From contig NZ_CP139482.1 in the NCBI RefSeq assembly GCF_041222825.1, positions 2,263,001 through 2,327,000 on the forward strand: 64,000 nt of DNA, given 5' to 3'. This DNA comes from Candidatus Thalassolituus haligoni. Lineage in GTDB: Bacteria; Pseudomonadota; Gammaproteobacteria; Pseudomonadales; Oceanobacteraceae. This document shows, one piece after another, positions 47,905 to 57,025 of this stretch (the stretch's first letter is position 1; every line of letters starts with the position of its first letter). The position numbers and the translations under genes were made by a program. Below the pieces are notes generated by a model. It made no database searches. It saw only the letters and a program-made list of their open reading frames with translations, and was not told where the DNA came from.

Positions 47905-50076
47905 TCAAAAGGTCAGTTCAACCCCCAGGTATGGAAAACGCCCGGTGGATGGCCGTCGGTCATAGGAATCACGGGGATCGCGGACGCTGTCAGCAAGATT
48001 ATTGACCCCGGCATACCAACGCAGCGTCGGACTGAGACGCCAGTCACCTTTCAAATCCCATTGCCAATAGCCTGGCGACATGTGGTTCGCCGTACCGGCA
48101 GAGGAATCGGCAACTTCGGTATAAGAGGCACCGACGTACTCCGAGATCAGCGTCAGGCCAAGATCCGCAGAGACATCCCACAGCCACAACCCCTGAATAT
48201 GATGACGCGAGCGATTCACCAGGGCTGCGCCGATTTCCAGATCACGGGCATCCAGCAACGAGTACGACAGCCGCTGTTGCAGCGCATCGGATATCTGCCA
48301 CTGGGCCGACACATCCGCACCCCGTGTCATAGCGCTGGCAATATTGCTGTAGCGATAAATCACCACCGTGCCATCCTGCTCGGTCTCCCCCGTCGACACC
48401 GCTTCAATCAGATCCTTAATCTGATTGTGAAACGCCGACAACTCCAGGTGCAGGCGCTTGCCGTCGGTAATCATCGCCGACACCTGGACACTGCGAGTGT
48501 GTTCGGGCTGCAGCGTCTCGTTACCCAACACCTTGTAGCCATTGATGCTGTGATCAAAAATGTAATAGCGGTTTTTCAGATTCGGGACGCGATAACCAAC
48601 CCCGATTGATTGACGTGTCTGAAGTTTCCAGTCTGTGCCCGACATCGAGAGCTGCCATTGCTGCCGACTCCCCAGCGTCGGCGATAGATACGGGCCAAAA
48701 CCGCTGTCGTTCTGCCAGCGGATACCGGGTGACAATTCCAGTTCTTGCAGACCTGAGGCAGCGCCCTTGTCAGCAACGCCATTGTCGATAGACCGCGCCA
48801 GCGTCCCCTGCACAAACGCCTCAACACTGCGACGCTGTTCCTCCGGCACTTCATTAGTATCAACCAGGCAATAACCGCTACCCAGCTCAGTCGTGGTGGA
48901 GTTGCTGCCCACCCCGGAACAACTCAGTTTCATCTCCTTTTTTTGTTGCTCCAGTTGCTCACCAAAACCCTCCAGCCCCGTGACCAGCTGCAACGCCGTA
49001 CGACCCAACAACATTCGGGGTGCCTGCCACTGCCCCATCAATTTGTATTGGCTGTAGTCCGCCGAGCGCCAGAGGTTACCGGCAACAATGTCGTCATCCA
49101 CCGCCAACTGTGCGGTGTCGTCACGTTGCTGCTCATACAACATACTGGCTGACACCTGACCGACAGACAGTGACTGCTCGATATTGGCCGCCAGCCGCCA
49201 GCGTTGAAGATCCTCTTCCTTGATCCCGTCCTTATTGCTGGTGGTCAGCCGTCGACCGACCAGATCTTCACGATATTGCTCCACCCGTAGTACGGCATTC
49301 CCACCAGCCACCCCTGGCTCTGACGACCCCCAACGCTCCCGCCAGGAAGCCGCCAGAGTGGTTTTGGTGCCGTCAAAGCCATTACTGGTCCAACTGCCAT
49401 CGTATAAATCGAAATCCGAGCTTTTACGCTGGTCGGCACTGAAACCCAGCTGGCGCGTGTCCGTCAGCGCCAGATCAGCCGCTGCCAGATAATGACGTTG
49501 TGGCAACCATTCATCCGACAGCTCCCGCGCCTCACCATAACTACCGGCATCCATCGCCAGCCGCAGCCGTGTCATACCTTCCACGTTCCGGGTAATGATA
49601 TTGATCACTCCCCCCATCGCGGCGCTGCCATACAACGCCGAAGCAGCGCCTGGCATCATTTCAATATGGTCGATATCCAGCGACGACAGTTGCGACAGAT
49701 CCACCGTCGACCCGGTTGTCGCCGATACCGGCATGCCATCCACCAGCACCAGCACCCGCTCGCCATCCAACCCCTGAACCTGAACCGCCTCACCGGTTTT
49801 ACCGTGAATTTCCCGCAGCTGAATGCCTGGAATAACCCGTAACGCATCACGTACATCACGGCTGTGCAAACGCTGGATGGTTGCTTCATCCAGCAGCAAG
49901 GTTCGAAAAGGCGTATCGGCCAGGGGTCGTTGGGTACGCGATGCCGTCACCACCAGGGCATCGAGATAAAACACATCGTCTGCAGCCAACGCCGCAGACG
50001 CACGCTCCTCCGCCAACGTCACCGCAGAGAGAGAAGCAACCGACAGAAGACCAACCGCCAACCAAGCGAAATGCAT
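47905..50076 (-). CDS. hmuR: TonB-dependent heme receptor
   Basis: Outer-membrane heme receptor, 723 residues. Signal peptide at 1-22, a TonB-box-like DALVVTASR at about 39-47, then a plug domain (LRVIPGIQLREI, VLVLVDGMPV, AASALYGSAAMGGVINIIT) and a 22-strand barrel ending GVELTF with terminal Phe. The barrel segment GYRVPNLKNRYYIFDH and GNETLQPEHTRSV resemble the FRAP-type and NPDLKPE motifs of heme receptors. It lies 147 nt upstream of the HmuY-like gene and is preceded by a Fur-box-like site, so it is iron-regulated. No TonB gene is in the window. Confidence 0.9.
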   Translation of the reverse strand: MHFAWLAVGLLSVASLSAVTLAEERASAALAADDVFYLDALVVTASRTQRPLADTPFRTLLLDEATIQRLHSRDVRDALRVIPGIQLREIHGKTGEAVQVQGLDGERVLVLVDGMPVSATTGSTVDLSQLSSLDIDHIEMMPGAASALYGSAAMGGVINIITRNVEGMTRLRLAMDAGSYGEARELSDEWLPQRHYLAAADLALTDTRQLGFSADQRKSSDFDLYDGSWTSNGFDGTKTTLAASWRERWGSSEPGVAGGNAVLRVEQYREDLVGRRLTTSNKDGIKEEDLQRWRLAANIEQSLSVGQVSASMLYEQQRDDTAQLAVDDDIVAGNLWRSADYSQYKLMGQWQAPRMLLGRTALQLVTGLEGFGEQLEQQKKEMKLSCSGVGSNSTTTELGSGYCLVDTNEVPEEQRRSVEAFVQGTLARSIDNGVADKGAASGLQELELSPGIRWQNDSGFGPYLSPTLGSRQQWQLSMSGTDWKLQTRQSIGVGYRVPNLKNRYYIFDHSINGYKVLGNETLQPEHTRSVQVSAMITDGKRLHLELSAFHNQIKDLIEAVSTGETEQDGTVVIYRYSNIASAMTRGADVSAQWQISDALQQRLSYSLLDARDLEIGAALVNRSRHHIQGLWLWDVSADLGLTLISEYVGASYTEVADSSAGTANHMSPGYWQWDLKGDWRLSPTLRWYAGVNNLADSVRDPRDSYDRRPSTGRFPYLGVELTF

Positions 50077-50094
50077 TTTTTACCACACCCAAAT

Positions 50095-50113
50095 AGGAAT
50101 GATGATCATTATC
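50095..50113. promoter_or_regulatory. Fur box upstream of the heme receptor
   Basis: AGGAATGATGATCATTATC matches 15 of 19 positions of the E. coli Fur consensus GATAATGATAATCATTATC and is largely palindromic. It overlaps the predicted -10 of the receptor promoter, the standard way Fur blocks transcription under iron-replete conditions. Confidence 0.8.
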
Positions 50114-50135
50114 CATAATTATCAATCAAATACAA
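50108..50135 (-). promoter_or_regulatory. Predicted promoter of the heme locus
   Basis: On the minus strand GATAAT (50108-50113, -10) has TTGTAT (50130-50135, -35) 16 nt upstream. The -10 lies inside the Fur box. The leader would be roughly 25-30 nt. Confidence 0.55.
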
Positions 50136-50256
50136 ATGCAAACCACTATCATTTTAATCGAAAGAAAAATAGCTTCCAGCACATTTTCCAGACCCGCTCT
50201 CTCACCGAGCCAGAACCTGCGCCACAAGCTCGACCACGGTGAGCAGCCATTGAAAA

Positions 50257-50301
50257 GAAAACGAAGAAAACGAAGAAAACGAAGAAAACGAAGAAAACGA
50301 A
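50257..50301. repeat. Five tandem copies of a 9-bp purine unit
   Basis: GAAAACGAA repeats five times without interruption and continues into GAGAGGAGATGAA. It lies between the ccoG terminator and the heme receptor promoter, in non-coding DNA. The plus-strand frame would read as Lys-Arg repeats, but nothing supports translation. Confidence 0.85.
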
Positions 50302-50317
50302 GAGAGGAGATGAATAA

Positions 50318-50348
50318 AACAAGAAAGATCAGCCCTGCAGGGCTGATC
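50318..50348 (-). terminator. Terminator after ccoG
   Basis: A perfect 22-bp palindrome (50327-50348, arm GATCAGCCCTG) lies 20 nt beyond the ccoG stop. On the minus strand it is followed by TTTCTTGTTTT, suitable for rho-independent termination. Confidence 0.75.
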
Positions 50349-50368
50349 CTATAAACCAGTGAGCGCCA

Positions 50369-51763
50369 TTAGTGCCGCCCGACCAGAAAAGTGCTGTTGC
50401 GCGTACTGATATGCTTACCCAGCCGAAATTCAAACTGCAGCCGGGTTTTCCCCTGTGCCGGGTTCAGGGCACAAACCCGATAGTTCTGCCAGCTCGCCTG
50501 ACTCTGCGCCAGGTCGATACCCTCTGGCCCCAGCAACTCAAACTGACCTTCATTAGCACCGACAGCCACCAGCTCCCGCACGATCACCTGAACCTGGGTT
50601 TCTCCGGGTACAAAACCTTCCACCTTGAGCCGATAATCGTTACACACAGTGTCGTCCGGGCGAATACTGAACAGTTCGGTGCGGTCGCGCCGAACTTCCA
50701 CCACCATCGCCGTTGCCTGTGTAAATACCCAGATCACCGCACCAACAGCCATCAGGGCAATGGCCCCGTACCCCAGCAACCGGCCACGGAACAACGGTGA
50801 CGATTGCCCCTGCAACTGCCGCTCTGACGCAAAGCGAATCAGCCCTGGCGGACGCTCAAGCCGTGCCATAACGCCATCACAGGCATCAATACAGGCACCA
50901 CAATCAATACAGGCTGCCTGCAAGCCATCACGAATATCAATCCCGGTCGGGCACACCTGTACGCACAAACTGCAATCGACACAATCCCCACCACTACTGT
51001 CTTGTCGACGGGCGCTGATACGTGGCTCGCCGCGTGCCGCGTCGTAACTGACGGTACGGGTATCCAGATCAAACATCACACTCTGAAAACGCGAGTACGG
51101 GCAGGCATGCAGGCAAATCTTTTCCCGTACCAGTCCGGCATTGGCATAAGTCAGCGCTGCCATAATAATGACCCAGAGCCACACGCCAGAGCCAAATTCC
51201 AGCGACACCAGCTCGGCAGTCAGCTCGCGCACAGGCACAAAGTAACCACTGAACGTCGCTGCCGTCGCCAGCGCCACAACCATCCAGACGCCATGTTTAA
51301 CACCGCGCCGAAGCCAGTCGGTTACTGACAAACCCCGATTCTCCCGTTTGCGCACCACCCGAGCATCGCCTTCGATCAGATGCTCGATACGAATAAACAA
51401 CCAGGTCCAGACACTTTGCGGACAAGCAAAACCGCACCACACTCGCCCCCAGGCCACCGCAGTAAAAAACAGCAGTGCCGCTGCCGCAATCAACATGCCC
51501 GACAACAACGGCAAGTCGTGCCAGCTCAGATTCAGTCCAAACAGAAAAATACGGCGCTCCTGGGACGAAAACAGCACCGCCGGATGCCCATCCCATGGCA
51601 GCCAGACCACCAGAAAAAACGCCGCCATCAGCGGCCAGCTCAGCCAACGGCGAAGATTCTGATAATGCCCCGCCATAAGGCGGACATAAAACTTACCGTT
51701 CACCTGAGCCATCTTTGTTGTTGACGGCTCAGAGTCGAGCGCCACGATCGGGATGTTTTCCAT
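50369..51763 (-). CDS. ccoG: Cytochrome oxidase accessory protein CcoG
   Basis: CcoG (RdxA/FixG) is an inner-membrane polyferredoxin that helps copper delivery to cbb3-type oxidase. The NosR/NapH-like membrane part has helices near 40-58, 83-105, 155-180 and 195-212 with CGFACPQSVW (about 109-118) and CLHACPYSRF. Two ferredoxin clusters follow at CVDCSLCVQVCP and CIDCGACIDACD. A further helix near 333-352 precedes the periplasmic Ig-like FixG C-terminal domain. 464 residues is normal. The ccoNOPQ and ccoHIS genes that usually adjoin are not here, so this is an isolated copy. Confidence 0.94.
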   Translation of the reverse strand: MENIPIVALDSEPSTTKMAQVNGKFYVRLMAGHYQNLRRWLSWPLMAAFFLVVWLPWDGHPAVLFSSQERRIFLFGLNLSWHDLPLLSGMLIAAAALLFFTAVAWGRVWCGFACPQSVWTWLFIRIEHLIEGDARVVRKRENRGLSVTDWLRRGVKHGVWMVVALATAATFSGYFVPVRELTAELVSLEFGSGVWLWVIIMAALTYANAGLVREKICLHACPYSRFQSVMFDLDTRTVSYDAARGEPRISARRQDSSGGDCVDCSLCVQVCPTGIDIRDGLQAACIDCGACIDACDGVMARLERPPGLIRFASERQLQGQSSPLFRGRLLGYGAIALMAVGAVIWVFTQATAMVVEVRRDRTELFSIRPDDTVCNDYRLKVEGFVPGETQVQVIVRELVAVGANEGQFELLGPEGIDLAQSQASWQNYRVCALNPAQGKTRLQFEFRLGKHISTRNSTFLVGRH

Positions 51764-51950
51764 CGGTTACCTTTATTATCAGCCAGCTATCACAAAGGTC
51801 AGATTACGCCGCGAACGCTTTGCGATTCAGGCCTAAAAAACTTATAAACAATAGGGACAGATGAGAAGAGCCGCTTGGCAGCACTGACAGAAACGACTAA
51901 CAGAAACTACTGACAGAAATTGCTGATAGAAAGCATGATTGGAGAACCGG

Positions 51951-53426
51951 ATGAAACCCGACTTTCGCTACCAGCAACTGGAGCAAACCCTGTTACAGGG
52001 AATTGAACAGCAACGCTGGCCACCGGGAACACGCCTGCCCTCCATTCGCACACTGTGCCAGCAACACCAGCTTTCCAAAGCAACGGTTGTCCATGCACTG
52101 CAACGACTGGAAGCACGCGGCTTACTGGAAGCAAGACCCAAATCCGGCTACTACGTCAGCCATCGACCCGCCAACCCCAGACTTAGCAACACCAGACCCG
52201 CCACCAGCGTGCCAGCGCCCCAGCTCAAGATTGATGCCCCACGCGCGGTCAATGTCAGCGAACTATTTCTCGACATCATGCGCCGCAGCGCGGCCTTCGA
52301 TCTGCTGCCAGAGCGCAGCTCCGACGACCTGCCACCCGGCATTGTGATATTAAACCGCGCCCTGGGCCGTGCCTTGCGCCGCCAGCGCGGAGATGATTTC
52401 CAGTATTACGACGATCCCGCAGGGCTGCCCATGCTACGCGAACAACTGGCTCAGCAACTGCAACGACGTGGCTGCAACCTGACTAACGAGCAACTGTGCA
52501 TCACCTCCGGCTGTCAGCACGCACTGTTTCTGGCCCTGATGGCCAGTTGCCAAAAAGGCGATGTCGTGGCGGTGGAAGCGCCCGGCTTTTACGGCGTTTT
52601 GCAATTACTGCAGCAGCTGCAGTTACAGGCCGTTGAAGTCCCGACTTCAACCACCACCGGTATGGATATCGATGCACTGGAAGTCATACTCCAACGCTGG
52701 CCCGTGCGTGCTTGTGTGGTTGCCCCCGCTTTCGCCACACCCGGCGGAGCATTGCTGCCCGACAACGCTCGACAGCAATTACTCAATCTGGCCGAACAGC
52801 ACAATCTGGCAATTATTGAAGATGATATTTACGCCGACACCGCGTTTAACCGCGTACCCGACCCGCTCAAGGCTCGCGACCTGAGCGGGCGAGTGATGTT
52901 ATGCAGCTCATTTTCCAAATCCCTGTCACGGGATCTGCGCCTTGGCTGGATCAGCGGTGGCCGCTGGCATGCCGATATTCTGCGACTGAAACTGGTCACC
53001 CAGCTGGCCAGCAGCCGTTATCTGCAACAGGGCGTGGCAGACTTCCTCGCCGATGGCAGCTACGCCAGTCATTTGCGACGTCAGCGCTACCAGCTACGGC
53101 AGCAACGAGATCAATTGCTGTCTGTACTCAGTCAGTGGCCCGGCGCACCACAGTTCAGCGCACCGGACGGTGGCCTGGCCTTGTGGCTGGAATTGGGAAC
53201 CGACACGACCAACCCACCGCATTCCCCAAAGCGCCAGATCAACACCCTGGCGCTCTATCCCGAGGCCCTGGCTCATGGCGTCATCATCACACCCGGCCCG
53301 CTATTTTCAGCCTCCGGACAATTCACCAACGCCATTCGGTTGAGTTTTGCCCATGCCTGGACAGCGCCACGACGGGCAGCCCTGCAACGACTTTCTTTGC
53401 TGCTGAACGGTTCAAGCACTGAATAA
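51951..53426 (+). CDS. MocR/GntR-type transcriptional regulator with aminotransferase domain
   Basis: PLP-binding transcription factor. ATG 51951 has GGAG 7 nt upstream (an in-frame TTG at 51939 is unlikely) and gives 491 residues. The winged-helix GntR domain fills about 1-70 (PPGTRLPSIRTLCQQHQLSK, then VHALQRLEARGLLEARPKSGYYV). The fold-type I aminotransferase domain spans about 110-480, with the PLP lysine at Lys323 in SSFSKSLSRDLRLGW. MocR proteins control PLP or amino acid genes, often neighbouring ones; here the divergent neighbour is ccoG, 187 nt away. Target and ligand are not evident. Confidence 0.9.
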   Translation: MKPDFRYQQLEQTLLQGIEQQRWPPGTRLPSIRTLCQQHQLSKATVVHALQRLEARGLLEARPKSGYYVSHRPANPRLSNTRPATSVPAPQLKIDAPRAVNVSELFLDIMRRSAAFDLLPERSSDDLPPGIVILNRALGRALRRQRGDDFQYYDDPAGLPMLREQLAQQLQRRGCNLTNEQLCITSGCQHALFLALMASCQKGDVVAVEAPGFYGVLQLLQQLQLQAVEVPTSTTTGMDIDALEVILQRWPVRACVVAPAFATPGGALLPDNARQQLLNLAEQHNLAIIEDDIYADTAFNRVPDPLKARDLSGRVMLCSSFSKSLSRDLRLGWISGGRWHADILRLKLVTQLASSRYLQQGVADFLADGSYASHLRRQRYQLRQQRDQLLSVLSQWPGAPQFSAPDGGLALWLELGTDTTNPPHSPKRQINTLALYPEALAHGVIITPGPLFSASGQFTNAIRLSFAHAWTAPRRAALQRLSLLLNGSSTE

Positions 53427-53512
53427 TTATCCGTTACTCCCTGGCGACAAGAATTAACGAAAAAAACAAAAGAGGGAGAAAATACCGAGAAAAAGAGAAG
53501 AAGAGAAAAAGC

Positions 53513-54622
53513 TCAGACATGCCAGTTAAACAAATGCGACCCAGAGATATAAGCACTATCCACCACCATCTCTGGGGTAGCAAACACATCGGCAGTCGCA
53601 ATTCTGAGGATTTTCGGCACCCGGTCATAACTGACCAGGAAGTAACGACCATCCGTCGTCAGCGTCGTCCCCCGTGGCCGCGCCAGCGCCAACGAATGCA
53701 CCATTTTTTGCTCAGCAATCGACCAGAAAGTAATCATATCGGCATCCGGGTGAGTCACCAGCGCAACCCCGGAACGGTTATCAATCACCACACTCAGGGC
53801 TTCCCCCGTCATATGATCCACAATCGCTTGTGGCGACGTCATCGACAACATTGGCAAACCCTGCGGACGAATACTGACGCCACCGTTGTCCTTAACACTC
53901 ATTCCGGTACGCGGGGCCGATACCACCACCAGACTGCCATCGTCGGCGATGGCCACATGCCCGGTATTAATATCTTCACGGGTTAACAACACCCGCTCCA
54001 ACAGCTGTTGACTGGCAACATCAACAAAACTGACGCAGGGCGCAGCGCCATCAAGAGGCCCACCCGCATTGGTGATCACCAGCGTTTTACCGCTATCAAT
54101 CAACTTGCACTCGTGCGGCTCCTTGCCAAAAGACGGGAATTCGCCAAGATACGCCAGCGAGTTGGCATCCCGCACCGCCATCACACCATCCAGCCCATCC
54201 AGCCGGGTTTCAGTGCTGAACAGCAGCTGGTTGTCGGCAGAATAAACACCATGACCATAAAAATAACGCCCCGGCTGGGACTCAATCACACGGGTAAGCT
54301 GCCGAGACACCAGATCCAGCTCACAGGCATGTGGGCCTTTTTTCTCAAACACCGCCAGCCGATTGGGAGATTCCGGGTGCCAATGGATACCGTGTGGATA
54401 AAAATCCAGATCAATCAGATCCGTTTGCTGCCGCTGTATATCCACCACCGCCACCACATGACGTTGACCGCTGCCATCCGGCTGGACGAAGCGCCCGCCA
54501 CCCAACAGCAAGGTGCCGTTACGCTGACTGCAACCAGTGGTTAACAGCGCCGCCATCGACAAGGATGTCGCCGGAACCGTAGTCGCCAGCCAACCGAGCA
54601 GAGTACGACGCGATACAGTCAT
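53513..54622 (-). CDS. DUF1513 family exported protein
   Basis: A 369-residue protein with a twin-arginine-like start (VSRRTLLGWLATTV) and LTTGC, a possible lipobox at about residue 31. The body is beta-propeller-like and shows the family segments LDFYPHGIHWHPESPNRLAVFEKKGP (in part), YFYGHGVYSADNQLLFSTE and EFPSFGKEPHECKLI. DUF1513 genes usually accompany imelysin/EfeO-like iron-uptake lipoproteins and a di-heme cytochrome; none of these is adjacent, so only its fold and export are supported. A purine-rich tract (53456-53510) lies just past its stop. Confidence 0.82.
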   Translation of the reverse strand: MTVSRRTLLGWLATTVPATSLSMAALLTTGCSQRNGTLLLGGGRFVQPDGSGQRHVVAVVDIQRQQTDLIDLDFYPHGIHWHPESPNRLAVFEKKGPHACELDLVSRQLTRVIESQPGRYFYGHGVYSADNQLLFSTETRLDGLDGVMAVRDANSLAYLGEFPSFGKEPHECKLIDSGKTLVITNAGGPLDGAAPCVSFVDVASQQLLERVLLTREDINTGHVAIADDGSLVVVSAPRTGMSVKDNGGVSIRPQGLPMLSMTSPQAIVDHMTGEALSVVIDNRSGVALVTHPDADMITFWSIAEQKMVHSLALARPRGTTLTTDGRYFLVSYDRVPKILRIATADVFATPEMVVDSAYISGSHLFNWHV

Positions 54623-54680
54623 GATTTATCCTCGTTTGGCCAGCAGTTCGTCATCCCAGAATCCAGCAGGACAGGCGTTG

Positions 54681-56261
54681 TTACGCCAGCTCGTCAACCG
54701 CTACCTTATAGTGGGGATCTTCAATCACATTCACATCACACAAGCTGCCCGCCTGTTTCAGCAACGTGCGGCATTCCTGACTCAGGTGCAGCAAATGGAT
54801 TTCCTTGCCTTCGGCGATATACCGCTCAGCCAGCGTATCAATCGCTTCCAGTGCCGAATGATCCATAACACGGCTATCGGCAAAATCGATAAGGACCTTG
54901 TCTGGATCATTGCTGATGTCGAACAGATCCTTGAACGATGCCACCGAACCAAAAAACAATGGGCCATACAGCTTATAGAGCTTGGAGCCATCTTCCTGCT
55001 TCTGGCTTAACACGTGGATGCGCTTGGCACCCTGCCAGGCAAACACCAGCGCCGACACAATCACCCCAATAATCACCGCAATGGCCAAATCGGTCAGCAC
55101 CGTAATCACCGACACCAATACCAGCACAAACAGATCGTGTTTCGGGATTTTGCCGACCATCCGGAAACTGGCCCACTCGAACGTACCAATCACCACCATA
55201 AACATCACACCCACCAATGCCGCAATGGGGATCTGTTCAATTAACGGTGAGGCAAACAGGATAAAACTCAGCAAAAACAACGCAGCAGCAATGCCCGACA
55301 AACGGCCACGACCACCGGAACTGACATTAATCATCGACTGGCCAATCATGGCGCAACCACCCATACCACCGATAAAACCGGTAACAATATTGGCCGTACC
55401 CTGAGCCACACATTCCTTGTTACCCCGGCCGCGAGAATTGGTCATTTCGTCGATCACCGTCACCGTCAACAACGACTCAATCAAACCGATCGCGGCAAAA
55501 ATGCCCGAGTACGGCAGAATAAACAGCAGGGTTTCCATATTAAACGGCACATTCGGTATCGCAATTGGCGGCAAACCACCGGCGATACTGGCCAGATCGC
55601 CGACCGTTTTGGTGTCCAGATCCAGACCGAAAGCCAACAGGCTGGCCACCAGAATACCAGCCAAGGCCGACGGCACCGCCTTGGTCAGCTTGGGCAGATT
55701 AATAGTAATAAACATAGTCAGGGCAATCAGACCAAGCATGACGTAAAGCTGCATGCCGCTGAACCACTCACCCGTCAGCCAACCCCATTTGCCTTCCGGG
55801 GTACTCACCTGCAACTGTGGCAGCTGCGCCAGAAAAATCACGATCGCCAGACCGTTCACAAACCCCAGCATCACAGGGTGAGGCACCAAGCGGATAAACT
55901 TGCCCAGCCGCAGCGCGCCAGCGGCAACCTGAATTACCCCCATCAGCACGACGGCAGCCAGCAAATACTGCAGTCCCATGCCATCGCCATACAGGCGCTC
56001 CGCATCAGCCACCAGTGCCACCATCACCACCGCCAGCGCCCCGGCCGCACCGGAAATCATCCCCGGACGACCACCGATACAGGCGGTAATCAGACCTACC
56101 ATAAAGGCAGCATAAAGCCCGACCAGCGGGTGAACACCGGCAACAAAGGCAAACGCGACGGCTTCTGGCACCAATGCCAAAGCAACCGTCAGACCGGATA
56201 ACACATCCGTTTTGATGTTGGGCGAGAATGTTGCGGCAAACTCACGAAATAAAGATGGCAT
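54681..56261 (-). CDS. SulP family anion transporter with STAS domain
   Basis: A 526-residue SLC26/SulP transporter. The 7+7 transmembrane core covers about 15-415 with the family start [24 protein letters not shown] and the [21 protein letters not shown] region; a short cytoplasmic STAS domain follows at about 425-510 ([22 protein letters not shown]). Members carry sulfate, bicarbonate or dicarboxylates. The substrate cannot be decided: there is no carbonic anhydrase or sulfate-assimilation gene beside it. It follows the DUF1513 gene upstream in coordinates but is transcribed first, 58 nt apart. Confidence 0.9.
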   Translation of the reverse strand: MPSLFREFAATFSPNIKTDVLSGLTVALALVPEAVAFAFVAGVHPLVGLYAAFMVGLITACIGGRPGMISGAAGALAVVMVALVADAERLYGDGMGLQYLLAAVVLMGVIQVAAGALRLGKFIRLVPHPVMLGFVNGLAIVIFLAQLPQLQVSTPEGKWGWLTGEWFSGMQLYVMLGLIALTMFITINLPKLTKAVPSALAGILVASLLAFGLDLDTKTVGDLASIAGGLPPIAIPNVPFNMETLLFILPYSGIFAAIGLIESLLTVTVIDEMTNSRGRGNKECVAQGTANIVTGFIGGMGGCAMIGQSMINVSSGGRGRLSGIAAALFLLSFILFASPLIEQIPIAALVGVMFMVVIGTFEWASFRMVGKIPKHDLFVLVLVSVITVLTDLAIAVIIGVIVSALVFAWQGAKRIHVLSQKQEDGSKLYKLYGPLFFGSVASFKDLFDISNDPDKVLIDFADSRVMDHSALEAIDTLAERYIAEGKEIHLLHLSQECRTLLKQAGSLCDVNVIEDPHYKVAVDELA

Positions 56262-56439
56262 GGTATCGAATACCCCCAGGAATCGGAAAGCCGCGCACTA
56301 TACCAGTACGAGCCGTCAAATTCAGGATGGATCGGCAGCAATGCAAATCATCTTCATTCAGAAGCCACCGCCTTCATCAAACAAAGAATGTCATTCAAAA
56401 GATAATATGAGCATCAAACAGCAGACAACCCAGCGTCTT

Positions 56440-56688
56440 TTAGGTAATGGACTTTTTTGTCATTGGACTGATTTGTCCGGCTTCCGGTATCTCTGAGCCA
56501 GTAATCAACCAATAAGCGTATTCTGGCCACAGTCTCCCCAAGGCCTCCAGCTCTTCGGCATAGGGCTTTGCGATCTTGCCACTCATATTTTCCCAGCGCT
56601 TTGCCTTGATCCCCGTCGCCTTTTCAAGCATCGGTCGAGTGTACCCCTCTTGCTTTATAACAAGATTGATCCGTTCAACGAGTTCCAT
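56440..56688 (-). CDS. Small HTH DNA-binding protein, phage-repressor-like
   Basis: From ATG 56688 (MELVERINLVIKQEG) it has 82 residues; longer in-frame starts (56715, 56754) exist. VERINLVIKQEGYTRPMLEKATGIKAKRWENM fits a lambda-repressor-type helix-turn-helix at about 3-35, in fragments TRPMLEKATGI and KRWENMSGKI. The C-terminal WPEYAYWLITGSEIPEAGQ is a recurring tail of small regulators found in mobile elements. It stands alone with an imperfect inverted repeat upstream that could be its operator. Target unknown. Confidence 0.65.
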   Translation of the reverse strand: MELVERINLVIKQEGYTRPMLEKATGIKAKRWENMSGKIAKPYAEELEALGRLWPEYAYWLITGSEIPEAGQISPMTKKSIT

Positions 56689-57025
56689 ATTCCAAACCAG
56701 TACTTCCCTAAACATCAGTAACTCACTAATATTTAGGGTGAGTGTTGAAGCCACTCGTTAGTATTAACCCAAACCCGAAAGCCTATCACGAACTGCCACT
56801 TTCTCGGCAGCCTCGCTGAACACGGAGGTTTTGTGTCTTGTTTGTACTATTTCCCCAAAATTATGGCGGGTATAGAACCAGTTGATGCTCGGGCAACACT
56901 CATGTTTGTCACTGGTTGGTTATCGGTCAGGCCGGATGCTGCGCGTGACAGATCACCGGCAGTTATTTCGCATTCTAGTCATTTCAACCCGTGTGTTTTT
57001 TAACCCCAAGGTAAGGAAGGAACCT
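56689..57025. other. Divergent interval HTH gene / hemerythrin
   Basis: 337 nt without a convincing gene. It holds an imperfect inverted repeat (56721-56743, ACTCAC and GTGAGT ends) about 33 nt upstream of the HTH start codon, a possible autoregulatory operator. An open frame from 56882 runs in phase into the hemerythrin gene but its first 48 codons do not resemble the family. Confidence 0.4.

Noticed and set aside
46690..48609. A 639-codon open frame on the plus strand across the HmuY-like and receptor genes
   Set aside because: It spans two well-supported minus-strand genes and their intergenic gap, has no ribosome site or family features, and is explained by codon bias of the real genes. 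Unusually long, but a shadow frame.
50136..50354. A 72-codon frame encoding Lys-Arg repeats
   Set aside because: It arises from the 9-bp tandem repeat and runs through the ccoG terminator; no ribosome site.
51764..51950. FNR box between ccoG and the MocR-type gene
   Set aside because: No TTGAT-N4-ATCAA-like palindrome is present.
56882..57025. N-terminal extension of the hemerythrin
   Set aside because: The first 48 codons do not resemble the family, while GTG 57026 has a good ribosome site and the canonical N-terminus.
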